Positions 7,853 through 15,405 of a stretch of 30,150 bases of DNA are shown here, piece by piece (the first letter of the stretch is position 1; every line of letters begins with the position of its first letter). The stretch lies in the NCBI GenBank assembly GCA_015488785.1, contig WFNC01000427.1, forward strand, positions 1 through 30,150, given 5' to 3'. The DNA is from Flavobacteriales bacterium (GTDB taxonomy: Bacteria; Bacteroidota; Bacteroidia; Flavobacteriales_D; Parvicellaceae). The notes below the pieces were generated by a model. The model searched no databases. It had not been told where the DNA came from and saw only the letters and a list, made by a program, of their open reading frames with translations. Position numbers and translations under genes: made by a program.

Positions 7853-8131
7853 ATGAAAAAACTAATTTCAATTTTAATTCTAGCATTATCGGTAATGCTA
7901 TTTTCTTGTGGTTCGGAAACTACAAAAGAAGCAGAACATGGAACAGAACAACATGATGACCATAATCATGATAGTCACGATCATGCAGCTGATTCTAAAA
8001 CAGCAGAGCATACTTGTTCTGATAAATGTACTACAGGAACACACAAATGTGGAGACCATTGCGGTTGTGGAGATACTTGTGGGTGCACAGCAGAAAGTTC
8101 TTGCTCTGGAGAATGTAAAATAAAAAGCTAA
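7853..8131 (+). CDS. Small His/Cys-rich lipoprotein, probable metal-binding protein
   Basis: This 92-residue protein starts with a lipoprotein signal (MKKLISILILALSVMLFSC, lipid Cys at residue 19). Two compositional blocks follow. The first (about residues 28-53) is Asp/His-rich, as in EQHDDHNHDSHDHAAD. The second (about residues 54-90) contains nine Cys with His among them, in CxxxC, HKC, HCGC, TCGC and CxxxC arrangements. Such a composition strongly suggests binding of soft or transition metals such as zinc, copper or iron in the periplasm, rather in the style of a metallothionein tethered to a membrane. I do not recognise a named family. It is flanked by intergenic regions of 186 and 255 bp and seems to be a single-gene unit. 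No metal-sensing regulator, efflux pump or uptake system is adjacent, so the metal cannot be inferred from neighbours. Confidence 0.85.
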   Translation: MKKLISILILALSVMLFSCGSETTKEAEHGTEQHDDHNHDSHDHAADSKTAEHTCSDKCTTGTHKCGDHCGCGDTCGCTAESSCSGECKIKS

Positions 8132-8206
8132 ACACATTATTAGGTTATCAAAAAACAATATGCTTATTCGTTTGTTTCCCCAAAACAATAAACAACTTGT
8201 TCTTCT

Positions 8207-8250
8207 CTTGCTCTTCTTGTCCTATGTCCGGCTTTAGGACATAGAGCAAG
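8207..8250. repeat. Bulged 14-bp inverted repeat downstream of the lipoprotein gene
   Basis: The right arm GGACATAGAGCAAG (8237-8250) pairs with CTTGCTC (8207-8213) plus TATGTCC (8223-8229). A 9-nt bulge separates the two left halves, and a 7-nt loop GGCTTTA closes the stem. An alternative uninterrupted 8-bp stem CTATGTCC/GGACATAG shares the same centre. There is no T tract, so this is not a classic terminator. It may be an RNA structure or part of a dispersed repeat. Confidence 0.5.
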
Positions 8251-8386
8251 TAGAGATAACAAAAAAACAAAGATTTTTCACCCTTTTTGGGAAGGTCTAT
8301 TTTATTACTATAAAAACAATAAAATCTATAATAATCGGTTTTTAAGATAACACAAAAACATTCCTCAAAATATAAACAAAGAAAGC

Positions 8387-9985
8387 ATGAAAGCAATTTT
8401 TATCAATGTTGTACTTTTTGTTATTCCTTTTGTCACGTATGCAAACACCTATTATGTGGCAACTAGTGGTGACGATACAAATTCGGGGATGGCTACACAG
8501 CCTTGGGCTTCAATTCAAAAAGCAGCAAATACGCTAATTGCTGGAGATACCGTTTTTATAAAAGCGGGAACTTATACCGAAAGAGTTATCATTCAAAATA
8601 CAGGAACATCGAACGATAATATTGTTTTTTCAAATTATCAAAACGACACGGTTATTATTGATGGTACAGGAATTTCTTGGGGCGGAAGTTGGAATGGCTT
8701 ATTTGATATTTCAGACAAAAGTTACATTCAAATCCATGGTTTACAAGTCAAAAATGCAGATTATAGCGGTTTTTGGATTGAAAATTCAACTAACGTTATA
8801 ATCCAAAATTGTTATACCTACAATACCTTTTCTTCGGGCATAGGCGTTTGGAATAGCAGTTACATTACTATAAAAAACAATGAAATAGAATTAGCTTGTA
8901 ACGATGGAGGGCAAGAATGCATCACCATAGCGACTTCAACCAATTGCGATATTTATGAAAACAATGTTCACGATAACGGACAAGGAACAAATGGAGGGGA
9001 AGGAATTGATGTCAAAGAAGGTTCTCACGACATAAACATATATAAAAATGTAGTTCATCATCTTAATAGTAGATTAGGTATTTATGCTGATGCTTGGGAT
9101 GTACATACCTATAATATTAATATTTATCAAAACAGAATTCATCACTGTTCGGAAACAGGATTAGCTGTCGCTTCGGAGTCAGGAGGACTAATCGAAAATG
9201 TAAATATTTACAATAATATTATCTACTTTAACAAATACGGAGGAATCGAAATAGGTTCTTGGAGTGATATCGGATTTCAAGGTGTAAAACCAATCAATAA
9301 TATTAAAATATTCAACAATACCTGTTATAAAAACGGAGGGTATGATAACGGATGGGGATATGGAATTGAAATTGATAATCCAGACGCTAGTAATGTGATG
9401 ATTAGAAATAATATATTTAGTGAAAACAGCGCTCAATTAGCAATTCAGCAAATCGCAAATAGCGCTATTGTTGATCATAATTTATTCTATGGAAATAATA
9501 CAGCATCAGGGACGCTATTTGGAGTTGATAGTATTGTAGGAGATCCATTATTCGTAGATCCAACTAATTATGATTTTCATTTGTCAATGAATTCTTCTGC
9601 AATTGACAATGGAAATTCTATCGATGCTCCAAATGTTGATTTTGAGAACAATAGTCGTCCATTTGGAAACGGTTATGACATTGGAGCTTTCGAATATTCA
9701 TCGCCTTTAACGATTAAAAAAAATGTAGCATCGGAAAGTTTAGTAGAAATATACCCAAACCCTTGTTCAGATCAATTGACGATTGAAATTAAAGGAGATC
9801 AATATCAAAACTATACCTTGCAACTTTTCGATAGTAAAGGAGCTTTAATAAGCGATAGTAGTTACTCTAATCTAAAGCAAAATAAAATTGTTTTTCACAC
9901 CAGTAATATAAAATCAGGATTATACACCTTGACGATATCGACTAATAATGAATTGATAGAAAAGAAAAAAGTTATTGTACAATAG
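8387..9985 (+). CDS. T9SS-secreted right-handed beta-helix protein (pectate-lyase-like fold)
   Basis: This 532-residue protein has a signal peptide (about residues 1-19, ending VTYA). Next comes a typical parallel beta-helix opening, YYVATSGDDTNSG...PWASIQKAANTLIAGDTVFIKAGTY (about residues 22-65), and then a long series of coils full of NNxI/NI-type turns (about 80-380), such as IENSTNVIIQNCYTYN. The C-terminal 80 residues form a T9SS type A sorting domain beginning VEIYPNPCSDQLTIEI and ending ELIEKKKVIVQ. The fold is shared by polysaccharide lyases and glycan-binding proteins, so it is probably secreted to bind or cleave a glycan, but no catalytic residues can be assigned by eye. No SusC/SusD pair or glycosidase is adjacent, so it is not part of a visible polysaccharide utilisation locus. 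It ends 7 bases from the convergent DUF2851 gene. Confidence 0.9.
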   Translation: MKAIFINVVLFVIPFVTYANTYYVATSGDDTNSGMATQPWASIQKAANTLIAGDTVFIKAGTYTERVIIQNTGTSNDNIVFSNYQNDTVIIDGTGISWGGSWNGLFDISDKSYIQIHGLQVKNADYSGFWIENSTNVIIQNCYTYNTFSSGIGVWNSSYITIKNNEIELACNDGGQECITIATSTNCDIYENNVHDNGQGTNGGEGIDVKEGSHDINIYKNVVHHLNSRLGIYADAWDVHTYNINIYQNRIHHCSETGLAVASESGGLIENVNIYNNIIYFNKYGGIEIGSWSDIGFQGVKPINNIKIFNNTCYKNGGYDNGWGYGIEIDNPDASNVMIRNNIFSENSAQLAIQQIANSAIVDHNLFYGNNTASGTLFGVDSIVGDPLFVDPTNYDFHLSMNSSAIDNGNSIDAPNVDFENNSRPFGNGYDIGAFEYSSPLTIKKNVASESLVEIYPNPCSDQLTIEIKGDQYQNYTLQLFDSKGALISDSSYSNLKQNKIVFHTSNIKSGLYTLTISTNNELIEKKKVIVQ

Positions 9986-9992
9986 TTAAAAA

Positions 9993-11264
9993 CTACTTTA
10001 AAATCTGTACACCAATCCCGCAATTCAAACACTTTTTAGGAACACAATAATTCGTATAAAGTTCAATAATTCCTTGCGATTGCATAGCAGAATTGGATTC
10101 CATACCCAAAGATTTCCAAAGCGTAACAATCGAATTGTTTTCCGAAGGTAAATCAGCAACTAGTTTTGTAGCGTAATTACAATACCGTTCGTCATTTATA
10201 GATTTTCCATAAGCAAAACTTATTGGACTTATGACATTTATAATAATGTTGTGAATGAGCATTTTGCCAACCGTATTTTTAGTCTTTTCGGTTTCTTTTC
10301 CAAATGTATAATGTGTTTTCCAATAGTCACTGGTAGAAACTTTTAGAACCTTTTTATAATCTTCTATTGTTGCAAAATCTCTAATTAAGGCGAATAGCTG
10401 ATGATTATTAAATAGAATTTGAGCGATTTGAGCAATTCTAATCGTAGGGAAATTTGGAGGTCTAAGTTTGGATAATTTCCAATTGACAAGCTCCATGGAA
10501 GTCAGTACGTATTTTTGTTTCAAAAATAAATATTCCTTTCGCAATGTTATAAAATAGTCATCCTCAATGTTTTCTAAACTCAAATATCCCGCTTGACCAT
10601 AAAGTAAAGCTTCCAAAGAAAAAAGGTTATGATGCTCTTTTTGAATAATCTTAAAAGAAGTCTTTGCCGATAGTATAGACATCGCATCACCATTTACTTT
10701 CATACCAAAATAACGCATCAAAAAATGGAGGTAAGTCTGGTTCCAATCTCCTTTGTTATTTTTTAATGTGTCAAGAATTGTATTTGTTTTCGTTTCCAAA
10801 CGTTCTACTATTAAGCGGTCCAACCAATTGTTCTTTGTAAACGAATTTACCTCTTCTATTTGCCGTTGACAAGCGATTTTCAAACCATTATTAATAAAGT
10901 AAGTGTATTCGTCAAATTTTTTATTATCAATCAAGTCTTTTAATTCCACGGTAGGGATTACTTCCCCGTTTTGATTTTTAATTTCCTTGTCATTTTCAAA
11001 TACAACATGAAGAATTACATTGTTGTAAGCTTTATCATACTGATGTCTGTGCAAATTCCAATCGGAGGATTTTACATGAATTTCAATGTTTCCATACCAA
11101 TCTGTATTACCAATAGAAACTCTTCCTTCTAAAAAATCTGGCCCTGAATTTTTATTATGAAATCCAATAGCTTTCACCAAAACATTGTCTCCTTCATTTG
11201 TAGTCAAAAGCGAAGGGTTAAATTTCTGAAATTTCCAAAGATAATGGAGGTAGTCTTCGTTCAT
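9993..11264 (-). CDS. DUF2851-family protein
   Basis: This 423-residue soluble protein has no signal peptide. The opening MNEDYLHYLWKFQKF and the segment AIGFHNKNSGPDFLEGRVSIG...WYGNIEIHVKSSDW (about residues 40-80) are the signature of DUF2851, a family almost confined to Bacteroidota and of unknown function. The HVKSSDWNLHRHQYDKAYNNVILHVV region contains conserved His and Asp residues, and relatives have been compared with nuclease-like folds, but I would not assert an activity. The C-terminal CVPKKCLNCGIG offers Cys residues that could bind metal. The ATG at 11264 is preferred to one seven codons upstream because the family signature begins there. It is convergent with the beta-helix gene and lies downstream of mdh, separated from it by a terminator. 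Confidence 0.88.
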   Translation of the reverse strand: MNEDYLHYLWKFQKFNPSLLTTNEGDNVLVKAIGFHNKNSGPDFLEGRVSIGNTDWYGNIEIHVKSSDWNLHRHQYDKAYNNVILHVVFENDKEIKNQNGEVIPTVELKDLIDNKKFDEYTYFINNGLKIACQRQIEEVNSFTKNNWLDRLIVERLETKTNTILDTLKNNKGDWNQTYLHFLMRYFGMKVNGDAMSILSAKTSFKIIQKEHHNLFSLEALLYGQAGYLSLENIEDDYFITLRKEYLFLKQKYVLTSMELVNWKLSKLRPPNFPTIRIAQIAQILFNNHQLFALIRDFATIEDYKKVLKVSTSDYWKTHYTFGKETEKTKNTVGKMLIHNIIINVISPISFAYGKSINDERYCNYATKLVADLPSENNSIVTLWKSLGMESNSAMQSQGIIELYTNYCVPKKCLNCGIGVQILK

Positions 11265-11319
11265 ATTTTTTTGTAAAATGTACAACGTATTATGTACAAT
11301 GTTTTATGATGTTTTAAAC

Positions 11320-11351
11320 AAAAAAAGGTGATTGCATACGCAATCACCTTT
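11320..11351 (-). terminator. Rho-independent terminator of mdh
   Basis: AAAGGTGATTGC (11324-11335) and GCAATCACCTTT (11340-11351) pair perfectly around a 4-nt loop. Read on the minus strand, the stem is followed by a T tract (complement of the A run at 11320-11326). It lies about 60 bases after the mdh stop codon. Confidence 0.92.
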
Positions 11352-11413
11352 CAAATATACTAATTTATTAGATTAGTCTTGAATATTTTAATCTTCAAGT
11401 CTTTCGTCTAATA

Positions 11414-12340
11414 TTACAATTCCAACAATCCGTTAGTTTTCTTAACACCTTCAGCACTTTCAATCATTTTAGCTTTCTCAGCATCAGATAAATCAATTTC
11501 TACGATTTTTTCGATACCATTCTTTCCTAAAATTACAGGAACACCAATACAAAGGTCATTCAAACCAAACTCACCTTCTAATAAAGAAGAACAAGGGAAC
11601 ATTTTCTTAGAATCTAACGCAATAGCTTTTACCAATTCAGAAACAGCAGCACCTGGAGCATACCAAGCAGAAGTTCCTAATAAACCAGTTAAAGTAGCTC
11701 CTCCAACTTTAGTGTCAGCAGAAACTTGCTCCAAACGTTCTGGGCTTAAAAACTCAGAAACAGGAACTCCATTTCTTACAGCTTTAGCTGTCATAGGAAC
11801 CATTCCTTTGTCAGAATGACCACCGATAACCATACCATCTACATCAGAGATAGGACAACCTAAAGCTTCTGCTAAACGGAATTTAAAACGAGCGCTATCT
11901 AAAGCTCCTCCCATTCCTATAATTCTATTCTTAGGTAAACTTGTCGTTTTGTGAACTAAGTAAGTCATTGTATCCATTGGGTTAGAAACCACAATGATAA
12001 TTGTATTTGGAGAATGCTCAATTAAGTTAGAAGAAACTGTTTTTACAATTCCAGCGTTAATTCCAATTAATTCTTCTCTAGTCATTCCTGGTTTTCTAGG
12101 AATTCCTGAAGTGATAACGCAAACATCACTACCTGCGGTTTTAGAATAATCGTTCGTACTACCAACTACTTTTGTGTCAAATCCGTTTAACGAAGCCGTT
12201 TGCATTAAATCCATTGCTTTACCTTCAGCATAACCTTCTTTAATATCTAAGATTACTACTTCTGCAGCGAAATCTTTTATTGCAATGTACTCAGCACAAC
12301 TCGCACCAACAGCACCTGCTCCAACAACTGTAACTTTCAT
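11414..12340 (-). CDS. mdh: Malate dehydrogenase (LDH-like type)
   Basis: This NAD-dependent enzyme interconverts malate and oxaloacetate in the TCA cycle. Its 308 residues match the lactate-dehydrogenase-like bacterial malate dehydrogenases. The Rossmann motif GAGAVGAS is at residues 7-14, and Asp32 at the end of the second strand favours NAD over NADP. The substrate loop IPRKPGMTREEL carries Arg82 and Arg88; the latter two-Arg arrangement favours malate over lactate. Asn120 (VVSNPMD), Arg151 and the catalytic His175 (IGGHSDKGMVPM) are all present. The ATG at 12340 gives the canonical N terminus. A terminator follows it and another structure separates it from the upstream stress-protein gene, so it is probably a single-gene unit. 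Confidence 0.97.
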   Translation of the reverse strand: MKVTVVGAGAVGASCAEYIAIKDFAAEVVILDIKEGYAEGKAMDLMQTASLNGFDTKVVGSTNDYSKTAGSDVCVITSGIPRKPGMTREELIGINAGIVKTVSSNLIEHSPNTIIIVVSNPMDTMTYLVHKTTSLPKNRIIGMGGALDSARFKFRLAEALGCPISDVDGMVIGGHSDKGMVPMTAKAVRNGVPVSEFLSPERLEQVSADTKVGGATLTGLLGTSAWYAPGAAVSELVKAIALDSKKMFPCSSLLEGEFGLNDLCIGVPVILGKNGIEKIVEIDLSDAEKAKMIESAEGVKKTNGLLEL

Positions 12341-12366
12341 AATTATTATGTATTTATTTATAGTTT

Positions 12367-12405
12367 AAAAAATTAAGTCCTAAAGGTAGTAAATCTTTAG
12401 GACTT
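12367..12405 (-). terminator. Terminator of the universal stress protein gene
   Basis: AAGTCCTAAAG (12375-12385) and CTTTAGGACTT (12395-12405) form a perfect 11-bp stem with a 9-nt loop. On the minus strand the stem is followed by AA and then six T (12367-12372). It lies 53 bases after the stop codon at 12458. The loop side also contains TACCTTTA on the minus strand, close to a -7 box, with a TTG 21 bp upstream, so it may overlap the mdh promoter. Confidence 0.75.
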
Positions 12406-12457
12406 TTAGCAATTCTGTTTTTATTAAAAATCGAATTTATATATGTTTTTTATTCAT

Positions 12458-13270
12458 CTATTCAGAAAGTACAACTATTGGAATAGGAGAATGCATCGTT
12501 AGTTTCTTAGAAATACTTTTGTGAAATAAACTTTCAAAGAACCCTCTCTTTTTAGAAATAACGACCAACAAATCAATGTGATGACTGATGATGTAGTCTA
12601 AAATTTCGGATTCATAATCACTGTTTTCTAAAAAATTAAAGGTATGCTCAAACCCTACAAATAGTTCATCTAAATCTGCTGATTGGTCAATAATATCTAT
12701 AGGGTCAACTTTAGATAAATCTTCAGAAACATTAATTAAGTGAAAGTTTCCATTAAAAGCTGTAGCGATTTCTTTTACAGTGCCAAAAAGTGAAACGTTT
12801 TTTAAGTTTTTCAAATCAGTCGATACAGCGATATTTAAATTATCTTCCAAAGAAAAATCTTCAGGTATAGCAATTAATGGTTTATCAATCTTTTGGATTA
12901 AACTAGCAGTATTACTTCCAACAAAAGCTTCTTTTACTCCTGAAGCTCCTGTAGTTCCCATTATTACAAGGTCAATATTTTTTTCTTCTATGTAAGTTTG
13001 AACAGCAACTGATAATTCATCGTGGTGTGAAATAGTTTCAATTGTTACATTTGGAAACTCAGCTTCTATTTTTTTCTTTACCTTAGTTAATCCATTCATA
13101 CTGTCTTTTTTTAGAATGTCAGTTAAGTCAATCATAACAGAAGAATGAGGTATGGTATAAGAATTTAATAAGAATATTTTACTTGGAATTTTAGCCGATA
13201 ATTGGATCGCATATTTTAAAGCGTTATATGCTGCTTTCGAAAAATCGGATGGTACTAGGATGTTTTTCAT
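12458..13270 (-). CDS. Tandem-domain universal stress protein (UspA family)
   Basis: This 270-residue cytoplasmic protein consists of two UspA domains. The first (residues 1-136) begins KNILVPSDFSKAAYNALKYA and carries an intact nucleotide-binding motif of the G-2X-G-9X-G(S/T) type in MGTTGASGVKEAFVGSNTA (residues 104-122). The second (about 140-270) keeps the fold pattern and ends PIPIVVLSE, but in place of the Gly-rich loop it has SKKRGFFESLFHKSISKKL, so it probably does not bind ATP. Tandem proteins of this kind with one degenerate domain are common in Flavobacteriia. The gene has its own terminator and a candidate -7 box at 13352-13359. The physiological stimulus cannot be read from the sequence. 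Confidence 0.93.
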   Translation of the reverse strand: MKNILVPSDFSKAAYNALKYAIQLSAKIPSKIFLLNSYTIPHSSVMIDLTDILKKDSMNGLTKVKKKIEAEFPNVTIETISHHDELSVAVQTYIEEKNIDLVIMGTTGASGVKEAFVGSNTASLIQKIDKPLIAIPEDFSLEDNLNIAVSTDLKNLKNVSLFGTVKEIATAFNGNFHLINVSEDLSKVDPIDIIDQSADLDELFVGFEHTFNFLENSDYESEILDYIISHHIDLLVVISKKRGFFESLFHKSISKKLTMHSPIPIVVLSE

Positions 13271-13351
13271 TTTATTAGTAGTGTTAGAATAAATAATTTA
13301 ATATTTATATAGGGTTAAATGGGTTTTAGTGTGTAATTTTGTTTTTGTAAA

Positions 13352-13359
13352 CAAAAATA
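13352..13359 (-). promoter_or_regulatory. Candidate -7 box for the universal stress protein gene
   Basis: On the minus strand this reads TATTTTTG, matching TAnnTTTG, about 80 nt before the ATG at 13270. No -33 TTG is seen at standard spacing. Confidence 0.35.
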
Positions 13360-13433
13360 AAGTTTTTATAAGAATTTTAGTATGATTATCATTAGTTAAA
13401 AAAGTGATTTTAGTCAGTAAATAAATACAAACA

Positions 13434-14126
13434 ATGAATAGTATTGTCGTTTTTAATAATGTTTTAAGAGTTCAAAGTGCTACTTTTTGGATGTCTTATG
13501 TTGTGTTGGCTAGTCTCATTATTTTTGCTTTTACGTTTCAATCGAATAATGTTGTTCACATTGCTTTAAAAAGTTTTTTTAATCTTCAGTTTTTTAAACA
13601 ATCGATTCGGAATAACACGAATTCGGTTGTTAATTTTGGACGCGTATTGATTGTAAATACTTTTTTAGTCTTAGGACTTACGATCTATTATTTTTTAGGA
13701 GATATTTTAAGTAGCATCTATCATTTAGATAAAGCCTTTGTTTTCTTTACAATTCTTATTTTAATCATTTTGTGGTATTGGCTAAATGTTCTTATTCGTA
13801 CAGTAATAGCCAAAGTTTCTTCAATTGAAGTTATTGATAAAGAGCTGGAATTGTATAACCAGTTTTTCTTTCAGTCTTTAGGAATTTTGTTGTTGCCTGG
13901 AGTTGTTGGTTTATATTTTTTTCCTACTGATGTTTCAGGGCTAGATCTTCGTTTTTTTGCTGAAATATATGTCCAATTTATTATTGTTTTAACCTTTTTA
14001 AATAAACTATTTCAAAGTCTATTTCAAAGCTTTGAAATAAAAATTTCATGGTTTTATATTTTTTTGTACCTTTGCACCCTTGAAATATTACCGTTATGCA
14101 TTGGTTATCAGTTGCTACTAGGTTAA
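13434..14126 (+). CDS. DUF4271 membrane protein
   Basis: This 230-residue integral membrane protein has about six hydrophobic helices. The opening region, with a VVHIALKSFFNLQFFKQSIRNN loop (about residues 40-62) followed by NFGRVLIVNTFLVLGLTIYYFL, fits DUF4271. That family is found in Bacteroidota, typically directly upstream of hemD, as here. Its function is not known; the constant linkage hints at a role near heme or envelope metabolism, but this is inference. It is divergent from the universal stress protein gene. Its 3' part contains a tandem 11-bp repeat, a 20-bp palindrome and a strong -7 box that probably serve hemD. The gene ends 45 bp before hemD. Confidence 0.85.
   Translation: MNSIVVFNNVLRVQSATFWMSYVVLASLIIFAFTFQSNNVVHIALKSFFNLQFFKQSIRNNTNSVVNFGRVLIVNTFLVLGLTIYYFLGDILSSIYHLDKAFVFFTILILIILWYWLNVLIRTVIAKVSSIEVIDKELELYNQFFFQSLGILLLPGVVGLYFFPTDVSGLDLRFFAEIYVQFIIVLTFLNKLFQSLFQSFEIKISWFYIFLYLCTLEILPLCIGYQLLLG
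14020..14039. promoter_or_regulatory. 20-bp perfect palindrome upstream of the hemD promoter
   Basis: TATTTCAAAGCTTTGAAATA is perfectly self-complementary. Its left half overlaps a tandem repeat CTATTTCAAAG at 14007-14017 and 14019-14029. The centre is about 50 bp upstream of the transcript start predicted from the -7 box at 14067-14074, a typical activator position. It lies inside the DUF4271 coding sequence, where it encodes Phe-Gln-Ser-Phe-Glu-Ile. An operator role is inferred. Confidence 0.4.
14067..14074 (+). promoter_or_regulatory. Probable -7 box of hemD inside the DUF4271 gene
   Basis: TACCTTTG, followed by CA, is a full match to the TAnnTTTG consensus. It would start transcription near 14081 and give hemD a leader of about 90 nt. 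No standard -33 TTG is visible about 19 bp upstream, so an activator binding the palindrome at 14020-14039 is plausible. Confidence 0.5.
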
Positions 14127-14171
14127 TTAGTGTGTTATAGAAGTATTCAAGGACGAATAAAATAGAACACT

Positions 14172-14912
14172 ATGCCAATAAAATCAATTTTAGTTTCCCA
14201 GCCTCAACCGGTCTCAGGGAAAAATCCTTTCGAAAATTTAGCAGAAAAATTTAAACTTCAAATAGACTTTAGGTCTTTTATTCATGTAGAAGGAGTAGGA
14301 GAACAAGAGTTTAGAAAAGATAGAATAGATTTGTCTAAGTTTACAGCTGTAATTCTAACGTCTCGAAATGCCATAGACCATTATTTTAGAATGGCGAAGG
14401 AAACTCGATTTGTTGTTCCTGATGATATGAAATACTTTTGTATTTCTGAAGCTGTAGCTTATTATTTACAAAATTACATAGTTTATAGAAAACGTAAAAT
14501 CTTTGTAGGGAAACAGCGAATAGTTGATTTGGTAGATGTTTTAAAAAGACAGAAAAAAGAAACGTTCTTAGTGCCATGTTCCAATATTCAACGCTCTGTA
14601 ATACCAGAGCAATTAGAAAAAATTGGTTTAAATTTCACAAATGCAACCTTATTTAAAACAGTTTGTAGCGATCTTTCCGATTTAGAAGACGTAAAATATG
14701 ATATGCTTGTTTTTTATAGCCCATCTGGATTAGAGTCTTTGTTTTTGAATTTTCCAGATTTCAAACAAGGAGATACCAAAATTGCAGTTTTTGGACCTAC
14801 TACTCAAAAAGCAGTAGAAGATTTAGGTTTGAGAATAGACGTAAGAGCGCCTCAGCCAGGGACTCCATCTATGACAATGGCGATTGAAAAATATATAAAA
14901 GATAATCAATAA
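14172..14912 (+). CDS. hemD: Uroporphyrinogen-III synthase
   Basis: This cytoplasmic enzyme closes hydroxymethylbilane to uroporphyrinogen III, the branch point of heme and siroheme synthesis. Its 246 residues show the two-lobed HemD pattern. ILVSQPQPVSGKNPFENLAEK opens lobe one, and FTAVILTSRNAIDHYF (about residues 57-72) is the conserved serine/asparagine stretch that returns from lobe two. In the second lobe YDMLVFYSPSGLESLF (about 176-191) and IAVFGPTTQKAVEDLG (about 204-219) carry the conserved SPSG and FGPTT motifs. Sequence conservation is low in this family, but the combination is specific. The ATG at 14172 gives the expected N terminus. It follows DUF4271 by 45 bp and is followed by a terminator, so it seems to end its transcript before rnpA. 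Confidence 0.93.
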   Translation: MPIKSILVSQPQPVSGKNPFENLAEKFKLQIDFRSFIHVEGVGEQEFRKDRIDLSKFTAVILTSRNAIDHYFRMAKETRFVVPDDMKYFCISEAVAYYLQNYIVYRKRKIFVGKQRIVDLVDVLKRQKKETFLVPCSNIQRSVIPEQLEKIGLNFTNATLFKTVCSDLSDLEDVKYDMLVFYSPSGLESLFLNFPDFKQGDTKIAVFGPTTQKAVEDLGLRIDVRAPQPGTPSMTMAIEKYIKDNQ

Positions 14913-14921
14913 AAGCTATTT

Positions 14922-14982
14922 GCTTTGAGTCTTGATTTCAAAGCGCAAAATATTTAAAAGGTCGAAATTTTCGACCTTTTTT
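14922..14982 (+). terminator. Terminator region of hemD with two hairpins
   Basis: The main hairpin pairs AAAAGGTCGA (14956-14965) with TCGACCTTTT (14971-14980) around AATTT and runs into more T. A weaker hairpin lies just upstream, with GCTTTGA (14922-14928) and TCAAAGC (14938-14944). The first stem with its T run is a convincing intrinsic terminator. Confidence 0.88.
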
Positions 14983-15015
14983 GTTTTTCGACAAGTTGAA
15001 TCTAAATAATTGAGA

Positions 15016-15405
15016 ATGAGAAATACTTTAAAAAGGCATAACATGCTAAAAAGTAGAGTTGTGATAGATGATATTTTTAAACAAAAAAATAGATTCATAG
15101 AATATCCGCTTAGTGTTAGTTGGGTGGTACAAGAAAATAATATACCTACTCGAATGGTTTTTTCCGCTCCCAAAAGAAAATTTAAAAGAGCTGTAGATCG
15201 CAATCGTTTAAAGCGGTTATTGAAAGAAGCTTATCGAACAAATAATAAAACATTTTTAGATTCACTGAAAGCGAATAATCAAAGTTTAGCTTTTTATATT
15301 GGTTATATCGGAAAGGAAATTTTACCTTACCAAACAATAGAAGACAAAATAAAAGAAGCTTTAATTCGTTTAATAATACAAATAGAGAAAAAGGATGAAA
15401 ATTAA
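15016..15405 (+). CDS. rnpA: Ribonuclease P protein component
   Basis: This is the protein subunit that assists the RNase P RNA in trimming the 5' leader of pre-tRNAs. It is small and basic (129 residues). The family signature is the RNR motif, in KFKRAVDRNRLKRLLKEAYR (about residues 54-73). The N-terminal part LKSRVVIDDIFKQKNRF and the FSAPKRKFKRAV strand are also typical. The ATG at 15016 is preferred over a TTG two codons upstream. Its last 11 bases overlap the start of the next gene in another frame, which suggests translational coupling with the protease downstream. The usual dnaA-rpmH neighbours are absent, as is normal in Flavobacteriia, where rnpA sits beside hemD and an S41 peptidase. 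Confidence 0.96.
   Translation: MRNTLKRHNMLKSRVVIDDIFKQKNRFIEYPLSVSWVVQENNIPTRMVFSAPKRKFKRAVDRNRLKRLLKEAYRTNNKTFLDSLKANNQSLAFYIGYIGKEILPYQTIEDKIKEALIRLIIQIEKKDEN

Noticed and set aside
8148..8396. 82-codon minus-strand frame rich in Cys, Phe and Leu
   Set aside because: It covers a hairpin and A/T-rich intergenic DNA, has odd composition, and runs into the start of the beta-helix gene. It looks like a non-coding frame.
8387..9985. Polysaccharide utilisation locus
   Set aside because: The beta-helix protein is alone: no SusC/SusD pair, glycosidase or regulator of that system lies next to it.
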